From positions 1-64,000 of the forward strand of contig URGW01000013.1 of NCBI GenBank assembly GCA_900547475.1: 64,000 bases of DNA. The letters are read 5' to 3'. The notes below the pieces were generated by a model. That model ran no database searches and was not told the origin of the DNA. It saw only the letters and a list, made by a program, of their open reading frames with translations. This document shows positions 45,857-55,426 of the stretch, piece after piece. A program made the translations under genes and the position numbers. The stretch's first letter is position 1. Each line of letters opens with the position of its first letter. This stretch comes from an uncultured Clostridium sp. GTDB lineage: Bacteria > Bacillota > Clostridia > Clostridiales > Clostridiaceae.

Positions 45857-45972
45857 TAAGACCATTTTTTAAATTCATCAGTATATGTAATTCCTTTTTC
45901 ACTGACCTTTTTAACATATTTATTTTTAGACAGTAATTCTATATCTTTATTTGAAAATAATTTCTTACTCAT
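45857..45972 (-). pseudogene. N-terminal fragment of an HTH protein, cut by the IS3 element
   Basis: Starts MSKKLFSNKDIELLSKNKY at 45972 with GGAGTG upstream and continues VKKVSEKGITYTDEFKKW to the IS edge. The start resembles HTH-domain proteins that accompany IS3-family transposases in Clostridia (from memory), so the IS may have landed in another IS. It does not join in frame with the membrane fragment on the other side. Confidence 0.5.
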
Positions 45973-46015
45973 TTATATTCACTCCTAACCTTATAACTCT
46001 ATTATAAATAGAAAA

Positions 46016-46060
46016 ACCCTATAGGGTAGACTCTTTTTTATCATGTCTACTCTATAGGGT
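46016..46060 (-). terminator. Terminator upstream of the HTH fragment
   Basis: Long inverted repeat ACCCTATAG-(a/g)-GTAGAC / GTCTAC-CCTATAGGGT followed by TTTTTC on the minus strand. Confidence 0.7.
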
Positions 46061-46101
46061 ACATTTTAAGTAATTTAAAAGATATTTTTTTATTATTAAC
46101 A

Positions 46102-46458
46102 CTATCGCCTTAGAAAAATATTCTTTAATACATATGTTTTTAGTAAATTTCCTCTTATAATTCTTAAAACATTAAACAATGTCATATCCAAATTGAATCT
46201 TTTTTCTATTAATAATAAAATGTATACAATAAGTATATAATCATATAAATTATCTATTCCCTTATACCTACTTGAATACTCTTCGGTCACAGCGTTGCTC
46301 GGCTGACATGTTACAAGTCTAATATTGTTTTTACTCATATCATCATACAAAGAATATTTATAATACCCTTTATCAAATAGATATAATATATTTTTATCAG
46401 ATGTATAATTATCTATACAGTTACGTTCTCCTATTTTGCCAGCTACTATTTTAATATT
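46102..46458 (-). pseudogene. IS4-like transposase remnant
   Basis: Reading through on the minus strand from about 46458 gives a partial DDE transposase: KIVAGKIGERN, then LYLFDKGYYKYSLYDDM (the third-strand Asp and YxxY region of IS4), NIRLVTCQPSNAV, and a jump to a C-terminal helix YILLLIEKRFNLDMTLF. There is an internal deletion between the NAV and the helix, no N-terminal half, and no start with a ribosome site. Confidence 0.6.
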
Positions 46459-46496
46459 GATAATTTATAATTATACTATTTATCTTAAAATAATTT

Positions 46497-46533
46497 AAGG
46501 CTTCACCAGACTAGTTTTGCCTATTAAAGCCTT
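46497..46533 (-). terminator. Possible terminator of the catabolic cluster
   Basis: AAGGCTT / AAGCCTT arms enclosing 23 nt, followed by AAATTATTTT on the minus strand, 25 bp after the last cluster gene. Weak U-run. Confidence 0.45.
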
Positions 46534-46557
46534 ATTTCTAATATAAACTCATTTATA

Positions 46558-47523
46558 TTAATCCTTTAGTTTTCTTGGATATTCTTTATATTTCTCTAAT
46601 AATTCATTTAAATTCTTAATTTGCCCTGGTCCTATAGCTTGTGTTTTAATTTCTGTTGAATGTTCTAATTTACCTCTCCAAAATAACCTAGACCGTTCTT
46701 GATTTTCTTTAGGAAAATCTATTTTTATTTTATTACCTTCTATAAAAGCTTTTCCTTCTATTCCACATACAGGACACTCTACTGAAATACCATTTTCAGA
46801 AACATTTATCATATTACAATGACATACCGGACATACTCCATTATAATCTCCTCGCCATTTAACACGTTCTTCCTCATCTTCAGCACTAAGAGCATTTGCT
46901 ATGTTCTGTCCCAGGCTTCTCATTCTATCCATTTCAGCCTCATTGCCTATTACATGCTCATATGCCATAGCCCCATGATATTGATGCATGTCTATAACAT
47001 CAATTCCCATTGACATAGTAAACTCATACATCGTTGGTAACATAAATGATAACCAATTACCTGTCATTGCTCCGCCTACAGATACTAATGCACCTACACG
47101 CTTTTTAAATGTTCTTTCATCAGGAAGCAAAGATTTATCCTTACCATCTGCTAAACCTTCTTCATAAGTTGCTTTTCTAAATGTAATATCATGGGATGGT
47201 CCAATCCTATCACATACTGTTTTAAATCTACCTGTAGGTGAAAGAACATAAGTTGGAGAGCCTACAATCACTGCATCACATTCCATTAATGCTTCATCTA
47301 ATATATGAAAATCATCTTTCACAGGGCACCCACCTTTTCCCCTTCCTGAAACCATTCCAACAACACACGAAATACAGCCTGTACAAATTTTAATATCTAA
47401 GTCATCAACTCTAATAAATTGAACTTCATGTCCCTCTTTTTCACATTCCATTAATGCTGTTTTTATCATTATATCTGTATTTTTCATTTTCCTTCCAAAT
47501 GAAAGTCCTAAAACCTTACCCAT
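46558..47523 (-). CDS. Iron-sulfur flavoprotein (NADPH-FMN reductase fold) with C-terminal zinc ribbon
   Basis: 321 aa. Flavodoxin-like fold: GLSFGRKMKNTDIMIKTAL (phosphate-binding loop), Cys motif CTGCISC plus a later Cys (GGCPVKDD) for a [4Fe-4S] cluster, GSPTYVLSPTGRFK (FMN ring loop). The C-terminal ~90 residues hold CPVCHCN...CPVCGIEG, a rubredoxin-like zinc ribbon. Paralogous end to end with the 58722-59672 gene. Last gene of the cluster. Family members carry electrons to reductases; likely acts with the cluster's flavoenzymes on the aglycone or a cofactor. Confidence 0.85.
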   Translation of the reverse strand: MGKVLGLSFGRKMKNTDIMIKTALMECEKEGHEVQFIRVDDLDIKICTGCISCVVGMVSGRGKGGCPVKDDFHILDEALMECDAVIVGSPTYVLSPTGRFKTVCDRIGPSHDITFRKATYEEGLADGKDKSLLPDERTFKKRVGALVSVGGAMTGNWLSFMLPTMYEFTMSMGIDVIDMHQYHGAMAYEHVIGNEAEMDRMRSLGQNIANALSAEDEEERVKWRGDYNGVCPVCHCNMINVSENGISVECPVCGIEGKAFIEGNKIKIDFPKENQERSRLFWRGKLEHSTEIKTQAIGPGQIKNLNELLEKYKEYPRKLKD

Positions 47524-47563
47524 ATTTTAATTTCATCCTTTATTTTATATTATTTATTTAAAA

Positions 47564-48622
47564 TTATTCAAAATCTACAGATTTTCCTGTTGAAGCTGAT
47601 TCCCTAACAGCTTCCATAAATCTTAAAACTCTTCTTACCTCTGCTGGTTTTACAATAAAATCTTCCTCATTATTGATTGCCTTTTTGAAATTATCGAAAT
47701 ACATTAAATGATTTACATCTACCTTTGGTAAATCTTCAGTTACAATTCTTCCTTCTGGTGGTGGTCCAAAAGATCTAGTAGGACCAGCAGCAGTCATTGT
47801 AGTTTTTCCTGGAACATTTGTCAAAAGTTTTGTTGTACGAATTACTTTCCCTTCTGGACTAAATCCATCTATATACATACTACCTTTATTTCCCCCAATA
47901 AACCAATGTCTTTCAAACCATTTTGACTTATCTTCTAAAAAATAAGTTCCTAATTCAATTTCTCCTACTATTCCATTTTCAAAACGAATAAGAATCTTAA
48001 AGTAATCATCTACTTCTTGATTAATAACATTTCTTAAATCTGCAAATATAGTTTTTATCTTACTATCAACCATCCATAACATTTGATCTATTAAATGAAC
48101 TCCCCAGTCATAAAGCATTCCACCACCAAATTTCTTATACACATGCCAATCATGCATATTTCCATTAAAGCCATATAACTTTGATTGAATAGTGTATACA
48201 TCTCCTAATTTATTTTCATCATATACTTCCTTTGAAGTTCTAAAATCTCTATCCCATCTTCTTTGTTGATGAACAGTAAATTTTACACCACACTCATCAA
48301 CTATTTTCATCATCTCATCAAATTCTGCTACAGACATAGCTGCTGGTTTTTCACAAAGAATATGCTTTCCAGCTTTAGCTGATTTTGTTACAGCTTCTAA
48401 ATGTACATGATTTGATACTGATATAATTACAGCATTAATATCTTTATTATCAAGTAAATCTTCCATGTTTTTATATTTAATTACTCCAAATGGTGCATCT
48501 GCCATCTTTTCTTCATCAATATCACATATTGCAACTACCTCATAATCATCCATATTCATTAAATGGTCACAATGTACATGTCCCATAAACCCATATCCTA
48601 TAATTCCAAATTTAACTTTCAT
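47564..48622 (-). CDS. Gfo/Idh/MocA oxidoreductase (1)
   Basis: 352 aa. Rossmann motif GIIGYGFMGHVH (~5-16), CEKPAA (catalytic Lys, ~93), and GGGMLYDWGVHLIDQ (substrate Asp/His, ~165-180). NAD(P)-dependent oxidation of a sugar or sugar-derivative hydroxyl; in C-glycoside pathways a family member oxidises the C3'' hydroxyl. Differs clearly from the second Gfo/Idh at 51419, so the two probably act at different steps. GGGAGGAG precedes the ATG. Confidence 0.9.
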   Translation of the reverse strand: MKVKFGIIGYGFMGHVHCDHLMNMDDYEVVAICDIDEEKMADAPFGVIKYKNMEDLLDNKDINAVIISVSNHVHLEAVTKSAKAGKHILCEKPAAMSVAEFDEMMKIVDECGVKFTVHQQRRWDRDFRTSKEVYDENKLGDVYTIQSKLYGFNGNMHDWHVYKKFGGGMLYDWGVHLIDQMLWMVDSKIKTIFADLRNVINQEVDDYFKILIRFENGIVGEIELGTYFLEDKSKWFERHWFIGGNKGSMYIDGFSPEGKVIRTTKLLTNVPGKTTMTAAGPTRSFGPPPEGRIVTEDLPKVDVNHLMYFDNFKKAINNEEDFIVKPAEVRRVLRFMEAVRESASTGKSVDFE

Positions 48623-48746
48623 AAACTCTCCTCCCTTAATATATCAATCTATACTTATATTTTACTAAATTGAATAAAAACTTCTTTTTTATATTTATCA
48701 TATTTCTAATTACAATTTGACATATTAACTACATCCTTTTTTAAAG

Positions 48747-48788
48747 AAAAAAGTAGGACAAAAATCAATATATAATTTTCGTCCTACT
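48747..48788 (-). terminator. Terminator after the GPH transporter gene
   Basis: AGTAGGAC / GTCCTACT arms with A/T inner pairing, followed by TTTTTTC on the minus strand. It would end the transcript before the last two cluster genes. Confidence 0.75.
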
Positions 48789-48819
48789 ACTATATTATAA
48801 TTCTAGCAATATAAACTAT

Positions 48820-50193
48820 TTAATTTCTTGCTGAATTTCTCTCTTCTAATGATCTTCTAACCTTATCCATATAATCATCAGAAAGATTATAGAAGAACAA
48901 AGGAATTATAGCTAAAACATAACAAACCATTGGTATTAAATTTGAAGCGATATTGATACCATTTTGAGTACTTGCTGTTATATCTTGTCCTGCTTGATAT
49001 CCAAACCAACCTATTACTGCTATTCCCAATGCACTTCCAATTGCTGATGCTATCTTTGTTCCAAGTCCATTCATTGCAAAAGCAGTACCGTCACTTCTTA
49101 CATTATTCTTTACATCATAATCATCAATAGAATCTACAATCATTGCACTTCCACATGGCCCCGCAATATATCCTAAACCATAAACAATATGACATACAAA
49201 TAAATATGGAATATTTGTATATGGACCAAAGAACATCATTGCCATTCCAATTGTTTGTAATATCATTGCAACTATACAAGTGTTTTTCTTACCAATTTTC
49301 TCCATAACCTTAGGTGCAAAAGGCATTACAATTGTACCAACTATCATTTGCATCATCATAAATATTGTAACAAAACGGAAATCTTGTACACAATATAAAT
49401 AAAAGTAAACCGCAACTCCAATTCTTCCAAACATACCCATCATTGAAATAATAGTATATAAAAGTACCATAATTAAATTTTTATTCTTCGCAATAGCCTT
49501 GACAGTTTCCTTTAGTGCCGGTTGATTTTCTTTTTTCACTGTTATATTTTCTTTACAAAAACCTGCAACTAAAAGGAACATTGGTAATGCAACTAAAGCA
49601 AAAATTGTAGCAGTTTTTTGATAACCAGCTGATTGTTGTCCATTACCCAAATAATTAACTAATGGTAATGTACAAAGATTTAATACTATCATACCTATTG
49701 TCATACCAAGCATTTGTGCAGTATATAGACGATTTATCTTCTTTGGATTATCTGTCATAACAATAGGTAATGCTGTATATGGAACATTAGTTACTGTATA
49801 TGACATTCCAAGGCCTATATAAGTTATATAAGCATATATAAGCTTTCCTGTGCCTCGAAAGTTAGGCACAGTAAACGTTAACACAGTGAATATAACTAAA
49901 AATATAGCTCCTCCAGCAATATATGGTCTAAATCGTCCCCATCTTGTATGAGTTCTTTCCATAATTGCTCCCATCATAATATCATTAATTCCATCCCAAA
50001 TTTTTGCAACAAGCATCAATATTGCTACTGCTCCTGTTGCTAAACCAAATACATCTGTATAAAATAATATAAGATAAGAGCTAACCATTGTCCAAGAAAG
50101 TTGTGATGCAAAATTACCTAAACCATAAATACCAATCTGTGCATTAGAAATATCATTCTTTTTAACTATTTTACTAGTTGAAACACTATTCAT
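48820..50193 (-). CDS. GPH-family glycoside/sugar:cation symporter
   Basis: 457 aa from the ATG at 50193 (GGGGAGAG 5 bp upstream). Twelve hydrophobic segments; MelB-like motif DIMMGAIMERTHTRWGRFRPY (split at ~62-82) with the cation-site Asp. GPH transporters import glycosides with Na+ or H+. Position in the cluster points to uptake of the glycoside substrate. Confidence 0.9.
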   Translation of the reverse strand: MNSVSTSKIVKKNDISNAQIGIYGLGNFASQLSWTMVSSYLILFYTDVFGLATGAVAILMLVAKIWDGINDIMMGAIMERTHTRWGRFRPYIAGGAIFLVIFTVLTFTVPNFRGTGKLIYAYITYIGLGMSYTVTNVPYTALPIVMTDNPKKINRLYTAQMLGMTIGMIVLNLCTLPLVNYLGNGQQSAGYQKTATIFALVALPMFLLVAGFCKENITVKKENQPALKETVKAIAKNKNLIMVLLYTIISMMGMFGRIGVAVYFYLYCVQDFRFVTIFMMMQMIVGTIVMPFAPKVMEKIGKKNTCIVAMILQTIGMAMMFFGPYTNIPYLFVCHIVYGLGYIAGPCGSAMIVDSIDDYDVKNNVRSDGTAFAMNGLGTKIASAIGSALGIAVIGWFGYQAGQDITASTQNGINIASNLIPMVCYVLAIIPLFFYNLSDDYMDKVRRSLEERNSARN

Positions 50194-50481
50194 AAATTCT
50201 CTCCCCATTTAATTATTTATTTTAACTTTTCATAATTAAACAATAGTAACTCGTACTCCATCATAACTTAATTTAAATTACTATAGTGTTGATCTATAAT
50301 AAAAGGAAAATCAAAAATTTAATATTTTTAATTAACATTGAATTTTTTCATTAACTTAATGAGAGAAGCTTAACTTTTCTTAAAAAGCTTATTTTGTAGT
50401 ATCAGTATATTTCTGTTAAATCTTAATTTTATTATAAATTATAAATAAATTTTTTTTGATTTTCCCTACATTAAACTAAAA
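50194..50481. other. Intergenic region inside the cluster
   Basis: About 290 bp between the isomerase and the GPH transporter genes with no ORF. Contains AAGCTTAAC...AAAAAGCTTA inverted bits but no clean terminator; a secondary promoter for the transporter is plausible. Confidence 0.4.
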
Positions 50482-51396
50482 TTATATTACAAATTGACGA
50501 AGATAATTCGTACTTAATTTAATAGAGTTCTTAACTTTTTCAAGATCTCCTTCAAACGCTTTATCTTCAATTTCTATACAAGTATACCCGTTATACCCTA
50601 TATCAGTTAATGCAGAAACATATTTTCCCCAATTAACCTCCCCTAACCCTGGCAGTTTTGGTGACATATATTTCAGTGGAGTTGCCATTATTCCTACATC
50701 ATCCAGCTTGTCTTTATATACCTTAATATCTTTATAATGAACATGGAATATCTTATCCTTAAACTCATAAATTGGCTTAATATAATCTATTTGTTGCCAT
50801 ATAAAGTGAGATGGATCATAATTTATTCCTATATTTGGACTATCTAAAATTTCAAAAACCTTTCTCCAGTTTGAAGGAGTAGTCATCAAATTTTGCCCTC
50901 CAGGCCATTCATCATCAGTAAATAACATAGGACAATTTTCAATACCAATTTTGACTCCTGCTGATTCTGCATGTCTTATAATTGGAATCCAAACCTCTCT
51001 TACTAACTCAAGATTTTCATCTACAGTTTTTTTAGGGTCACGTCCTATAAATGTAGTAACCATATTTACACCTAGTTTTGCAGATGCATCTATTAATTTG
51101 TATAGATGTTCTACATACAATGTACGCTTTCTTACATCTGGATCCATAGTATTAGGATAGTATGCAAGAGAGGAAATTTTAACTCCCCTACCTTCTGCAT
51201 ACTTAGTTATATACTTGCATCTTTCTTCATCTAATTCATCTACATTAATATGGCTAACTCCTGCATATCTTCTTTCTGCTTTTCCAACAGGCCAACATGC
51301 TACTTCTACACATTCCAACCCATTCTCAGCAACAATATCAATCATTTCTTCATAGCTGCAATTATCTAAAATTGCACTTACTAATCCTAATTTCAT
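50482..51396 (-). CDS. Sugar phosphate isomerase/epimerase family TIM barrel (1)
   Basis: 304 aa from the ATG at 51396 (AGGTGGT 7 bp upstream). AP-endonuclease-2-type TIM barrel with likely metal ligands in KIGIENCPM (Glu), NYDPSHF (Asp and His), FHVHYKD (His) and TCIEIED (Glu). Related proteins isomerise, epimerise or hydrate keto-sugars. Follows the Gfo/Idh gene by 22 bp in the operon. Probably handles the oxidised sugar moiety; substrate not readable. Confidence 0.85.
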   Translation of the reverse strand: MKLGLVSAILDNCSYEEMIDIVAENGLECVEVACWPVGKAERRYAGVSHINVDELDEERCKYITKYAEGRGVKISSLAYYPNTMDPDVRKRTLYVEHLYKLIDASAKLGVNMVTTFIGRDPKKTVDENLELVREVWIPIIRHAESAGVKIGIENCPMLFTDDEWPGGQNLMTTPSNWRKVFEILDSPNIGINYDPSHFIWQQIDYIKPIYEFKDKIFHVHYKDIKVYKDKLDDVGIMATPLKYMSPKLPGLGEVNWGKYVSALTDIGYNGYTCIEIEDKAFEGDLEKVKNSIKLSTNYLRQFVI

Positions 51397-51418
51397 ATTT
51401 GCTACCACCTATTCATAA

Positions 51419-52528
51419 TTACTCATTTAATAATACTTCTTTACCTGTTTCTGCTGACTTATAAATAGCTTCAAGAATTTGAGTAACAACAAATGCTTGC
51501 TCAGGTTTTACAACTGGTTCTGTATCATTAATTATTGCATCTAACCATTGCTCAGCTTCACGAATCCCTTCTGCTGAAGCTCCACCTTCAAAGAAATCAA
51601 CTACTCCTGCAGGTGAAATAACCTTTTCCATTAATTGATTATGCTCAACAGTATTGTAAATTAATTCATCCTTTGGATAGCTTCCACCGTGATGAATTTC
51701 AGCTCCTGCTTTTGTTCCACAAAGTGTTGTAGATGCTTCCATAGATTTTAATACATTTAATGCCCATGATGATTCTAAATAAATAGTTGCTCCATTTTCC
51801 ATCTTTATTAATCCAAATGCTGAATCCTCAACTTCGAAAGTCTTTGGATTCCATGGTCCAAATACATTTCCTGCAGGTCCATCTTCTTGACCTCCCAACT
51901 TATAGAATACTTGTCCAGTTACTGACACTGGCTTATAGTTATTCATCATCCATAAAGTTAAGTCTAATGCGTGTGTTCCAATATCTATTAATGGACCACC
52001 ACCTTGTAATTCTTTGTTAGGGAATACCCCCCAAGTAGGTACTGCACGCCTTCTTAAAGCATGAGCCTTTGCAAAGTAAATTTCACCTAATTCTCCCTCA
52101 GCACAAGATGCATGAAGTGTTTGTGTATCATCACGGAATCTATTTTGATATCCAATAGTGAACTTCTTACCTGATTTTTTCCATGCCTCAATCATCTTTT
52201 GAGCATCCTCAGTGTTATGAGCCATTGGTTTTTCACATAATACGTGTTTTCCAGCTTCAAATGCTGCTACTGCAATTGGACAGTGTGCAACATTTGGAGT
52301 ACATACATGAATAACTTCAATTTCTTCATTTTTCATCATTTCTATATAATCTGTATAAACTTTAGCCCCTTCTGTTCCATATTCCTTTGCAGCCTTAACT
52401 GCTCTCTCTTCAATAATGTCACAAAATGCAACTACTTCATTCTTGTCAGAACATGCTTTTAATGATGGTAAATGTTTTTGATTTGCTATGCCTCCACATC
52501 CTACTATACCAATTCTTACTTTTCTCAT
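51419..52528 (-). CDS. Gfo/Idh/MocA oxidoreductase (2), DgpA-like
   Basis: 369 aa. Rossmann GIVGCGGIANQKHLPSL, CEKPMAHN (catalytic Lys), the RRRAVPTWGVF loop and GGGPLIDIGTHALDLTLWMM (Asp/His). Directly downstream of the candidate C-glycoside deglycosidase subunits (36-bp gap), the arrangement of dgpA-dgpB-dgpC of a human gut bacterium, where DgpA oxidises the C3'' hydroxyl of puerarin-type glycosides so that the C-C bond can be cleaved. Assignment rests on family plus context. Confidence 0.85.
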   Translation of the reverse strand: MRKVRIGIVGCGGIANQKHLPSLKACSDKNEVVAFCDIIEERAVKAAKEYGTEGAKVYTDYIEMMKNEEIEVIHVCTPNVAHCPIAVAAFEAGKHVLCEKPMAHNTEDAQKMIEAWKKSGKKFTIGYQNRFRDDTQTLHASCAEGELGEIYFAKAHALRRRAVPTWGVFPNKELQGGGPLIDIGTHALDLTLWMMNNYKPVSVTGQVFYKLGGQEDGPAGNVFGPWNPKTFEVEDSAFGLIKMENGATIYLESSWALNVLKSMEASTTLCGTKAGAEIHHGGSYPKDELIYNTVEHNQLMEKVISPAGVVDFFEGGASAEGIREAEQWLDAIINDTEPVVKPEQAFVVTQILEAIYKSAETGKEVLLNE

Positions 52529-52563
52529 TTTAACCCCTCCTAAATATCTCCTACTTTTATTAT

Positions 52564-53616
52564 TTAATCTTCTATTGCTCTTCTTAAAGCTTCTTGATGA
52601 CGTCTTACTTGTTCAACACTATCAACTTCATAGAAGTCATTTATCATTCTATTTCCTTCATATTCTGTGCTTAAATAACCATCATATCCAGCCTTTTTAT
52701 AAGCCTCTACAACTTCATTAATAGGAATAGATGTCTCTTTATAATTTTCATTTGTGTTATAACATTTAGCATGTGTATGATAAATATATTCAATGTTATC
52801 TATAATGTCTTGTGGATCACACCATGTGAAACCAAAACTATCAGCTGCAAATGTTTTATCAACCTTATTGCCATTCATTTCTTCTATCTTTTTCATAAGC
52901 TCTGGCATACCATTTGCAACCATATATGCATGATGTGCCCTTCCAAGATTTTTATCATATTTTATTTTTGTAAATCCCTTTGCTACACGTTCATTAAATG
53001 CATCTTGAACAACTTTTACACACTCTGGATTAGCACCATTACGTAAAGCTTGTTCAACTAAAACATCAGGTATACTCTTGCAGAATATTCCAAAGTCTGG
53101 CATAAATCCAAAATGTTTTGTTCCTGTTCTTTTAATCATTTCCATGTATCCATCTGCCCATCCTGAATTTAATGAAAATGGTGAATGAACTTCAATACAA
53201 ATCTTTACATCCTCTTTTGCTGCACATTCAAGACTTCCTTCTATAACATCCATTGGAGTTGATACTAAAGTTCTTAATGTCTTAAATCCAAGAGAACCAG
53301 CAATCTTAATATCTCTTTCCATCATTTTAATTTGCTCTTTTAAAGTAAGAGTACGGTTATCATAAATATGATTTTCTAGGAATGCATCATAACAAGTTGG
53401 TTCTACACCATACTTTTTCATCCATCCAAACCATTGCTCTTTAAATTCATCTGTAATATTAGGAAACTCATCTATCATTTGCTCACCTAATAATTCTATC
53501 CCTGTTGCTCCTGCCTCTGCTGCTGCACGAATACAATCTTCTAAACTCATTTTTCCAAGATAATATTCTTCTTGATAACTATATAAAGATACACTTCTTT
53601 TAATCTTGTTACTCAT
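52564..53616 (-). CDS. Candidate C-glycoside deglycosidase alpha subunit (TIM barrel)
   Basis: 350 aa, sugar phosphate isomerase/epimerase fold. Likely metal ligands: CIEVHSPF (Glu), FMPDFGIF (Asp), HTHAKCYN (His) and LSTEYEGNR (Glu). The DUF6379 gene lies just 15 bp upstream, and alpha/beta pairs of this kind (DfgA/B, DgpC/B, CarB/C) form the heteromeric lyase that splits 3''-oxo C-glycosides into aglycone and hexose-ene. No other common enzyme pairs these two families, so the call rests mainly on this neighbour. GGGGGAG precedes the ATG. Confidence 0.75.
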   Translation of the reverse strand: MSNKIKRSVSLYSYQEEYYLGKMSLEDCIRAAAEAGATGIELLGEQMIDEFPNITDEFKEQWFGWMKKYGVEPTCYDAFLENHIYDNRTLTLKEQIKMMERDIKIAGSLGFKTLRTLVSTPMDVIEGSLECAAKEDVKICIEVHSPFSLNSGWADGYMEMIKRTGTKHFGFMPDFGIFCKSIPDVLVEQALRNGANPECVKVVQDAFNERVAKGFTKIKYDKNLGRAHHAYMVANGMPELMKKIEEMNGNKVDKTFAADSFGFTWCDPQDIIDNIEYIYHTHAKCYNTNENYKETSIPINEVVEAYKKAGYDGYLSTEYEGNRMINDFYEVDSVEQVRRHQEALRRAIED

Positions 53617-53631
53617 ATTCTGCTCCCCCTC

Positions 53632-54021
53632 TTATTCACATTCAAAGTCATACTCACCTGAATTTACAAGAATCATAGGCATGTATGATGGTGCTATAGT
53701 TTGTGTTGATTTAATATGATGTTTACCTGGTGTTAATCCACCCTCCTTAAGTACTGTTATTGTTGCCCATTGTCCAAATTTCCAACGATAATCAATTACA
53801 GTTCTCATTTCTTCTAATGTGAAAGTTTCACCCTCTATTGAAAATCTAATATTCTCTCTTGGATAAGATATACCATCAACTTCAACTTCAATATTTCTTA
53901 TGATGGATAAACTAACTCCTCTATAATATTGAATTTTAAAATCAAATTGAAACCCAATTACTTCTCCATCTTTTATTGTGTTTTTAAATCCTTCTGGATT
54001 AAACATATTTTTTGCAAACAT
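53632..54021 (-). CDS. DUF6379 protein, candidate C-glycoside deglycosidase beta subunit
   Basis: 129 aa from the ATG at 54021 (AGGAGGGT 4 bp upstream). All-beta pattern with GFQFDFKIQYYRGVSLSII, VEVDGISYPRENIRF, RWKFGQWATITV and a Gly/His segment GLTPGKHHI. Ends with a YDFECE acidic tail. Matches the small beta subunit (DUF6379) of C-deglycosylation enzymes, which caps the alpha subunit and shapes the active site. The best single marker for the pathway of this cluster. Confidence 0.75.
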   Translation of the reverse strand: MFAKNMFNPEGFKNTIKDGEVIGFQFDFKIQYYRGVSLSIIRNIEVEVDGISYPRENIRFSIEGETFTLEEMRTVIDYRWKFGQWATITVLKEGGLTPGKHHIKSTQTIAPSYMPMILVNSGEYDFECE

Positions 54022-54184
54022 TTTTACCCTCCTATCTCCCAATTAATGGCCTTTCTTTATATTTATTTTAACTTTTATAGTAATCGTTTTATTTTCTCTA
54101 TTTAAACAAATCACATATTTATTTAATCTTTTTTAGCCTTCAAGTGAATATTTTTACAAAATGACAATTATTCATGTATAATTT

Positions 54185-55363
54185 TTATCTTTTTTCCTGC
54201 TGAGCGTGATTTTCTTCATTTCTAAGTACAAAAACATATGTTATGCAGCCAAGTAGTAACATTCCAACTATACTAACCATATAAATATTAATTACGCTAT
54301 CTGATCCTAAAGCTAATTTACTAATATAATTAACTACAATTGGTGATAAAAGACATCCACATCCATTAAATACATTAAAAATTCCACTTGCCTTTGCTAC
54401 AGCATCTGTTTTTACAAAACTAGATAATAATAATGTTGCCATTGCCATAAATGAACTTAACGCAATTCCAGCAAAAGCACATCCAACAAATATTCCTATC
54501 ATATTATTTTTGAAAACTATCAACACTATATATGCTGCTGCTCCAATAAAGACTGACGCTGGAAGCGTATGTTTTTTTAATATTCCTGTAACTTTAGCAA
54601 ATAACATTCCAGATAACAATGCAAATATTGCATTTACTCCATTTGCTATTCCAGCAATTCCACTTCCTGCTTTAAACAAATCTGCCAAATATATACCTAT
54701 ATTAGTAGTAAACACAGTGATAAATAAAGAATCAAAAAATGCAATAACAGATATTTTATATACTTTGCTATTTAATTTCATATTTTTATCACTTAAATTT
54801 TTATCTAAATTTCCTTCCGGTAAAGCTCTTATTATAATAAATATTGCAATCAATATTTCCAAATGAATTAAAAAATAATACTGGTATCCAAATGATCCAA
54901 GAAATCCACCAAACAAGTTTACTACAAATGCTCCAATTCCCATTCCTGTAACATGAAGTCCTAAATAGGCTGGACGTTTGTCATATTCAACATATTCTGC
55001 TATTATTGCTGTATTTAATGGTGATACAATACCAAATCCAAATCCCATTAAAAGACGAGAAAAAAATATAACTCCATACTGTCCAAAAAAGAAAGGCAAA
55101 CATCCGCAAACTACCAAAATTATAAACCCTATTAATATAAGCTTTTTCTTAGACAATTTTGTTGTCATCCAGCCTATTGCCATAGCCCCTACCATTACTA
55201 AAACTTGACTTATAGTTTGTAATAACTGTATTCCGCTTGTCCCCTGAGTAAATTGTTCATTGAGTACTCCTAAAATTGGAGCAACTCCCGCAATATTTAG
55301 TCCCAATATAAATGCAATAGTAAATACTGAAATTTTTATTTTATTTAATGATTTATTTTTCAT
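54185..55363 (-). CDS. MFS transporter
   Basis: 392 aa, about twelve hydrophobic segments, major facilitator signature GFGFGIVSPLNTAII, split pattern of the DHA1/sugar-efflux type (motif A region MTTKLSKKKLILIGF). Preceded by a terminator and followed by the deglycosidase genes. With the GPH symporter it gives the cluster two carriers; one may import glycoside, the other export the aglycone. Confidence 0.85.
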   Translation of the reverse strand: MKNKSLNKIKISVFTIAFILGLNIAGVAPILGVLNEQFTQGTSGIQLLQTISQVLVMVGAMAIGWMTTKLSKKKLILIGFIILVVCGCLPFFFGQYGVIFFSRLLMGFGFGIVSPLNTAIIAEYVEYDKRPAYLGLHVTGMGIGAFVVNLFGGFLGSFGYQYYFLIHLEILIAIFIIIRALPEGNLDKNLSDKNMKLNSKVYKISVIAFFDSLFITVFTTNIGIYLADLFKAGSGIAGIANGVNAIFALLSGMLFAKVTGILKKHTLPASVFIGAAAYIVLIVFKNNMIGIFVGCAFAGIALSSFMAMATLLLSSFVKTDAVAKASGIFNVFNGCGCLLSPIVVNYISKLALGSDSVINIYMVSIVGMLLLGCITYVFVLRNEENHAQQEKR

Positions 55364-55401
55364 AATTCTCCTCTTACCTCTTAACCATTTTTTTGTATTT
55401 T

Positions 55402-55424
55402 AAAAGGTGGCTTTTGCCACCTTT
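55402..55424 (-). terminator. Hairpin after the NuoF-like gene
   Basis: Perfect AAAGGTGGC / GCCACCTTT stem with a 4-5 nt loop and TTTTAAAATAC after it, directly behind the gene's stop. A terminator or partial terminator dividing the redox genes from the transport/sugar genes. Confidence 0.7.
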
Positions 55425-55426
55425 AG

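Noticed and set aside
44580..45862. 3-4-bp target duplication of the IS3 element
   Set aside because: Flanks ACCTGG and TAAGAC do not match at any length from 3 to 5.
44344..45972. One gene interrupted by the IS3 element
   Set aside because: The two flanking fragments belong to different protein types and do not join in frame.
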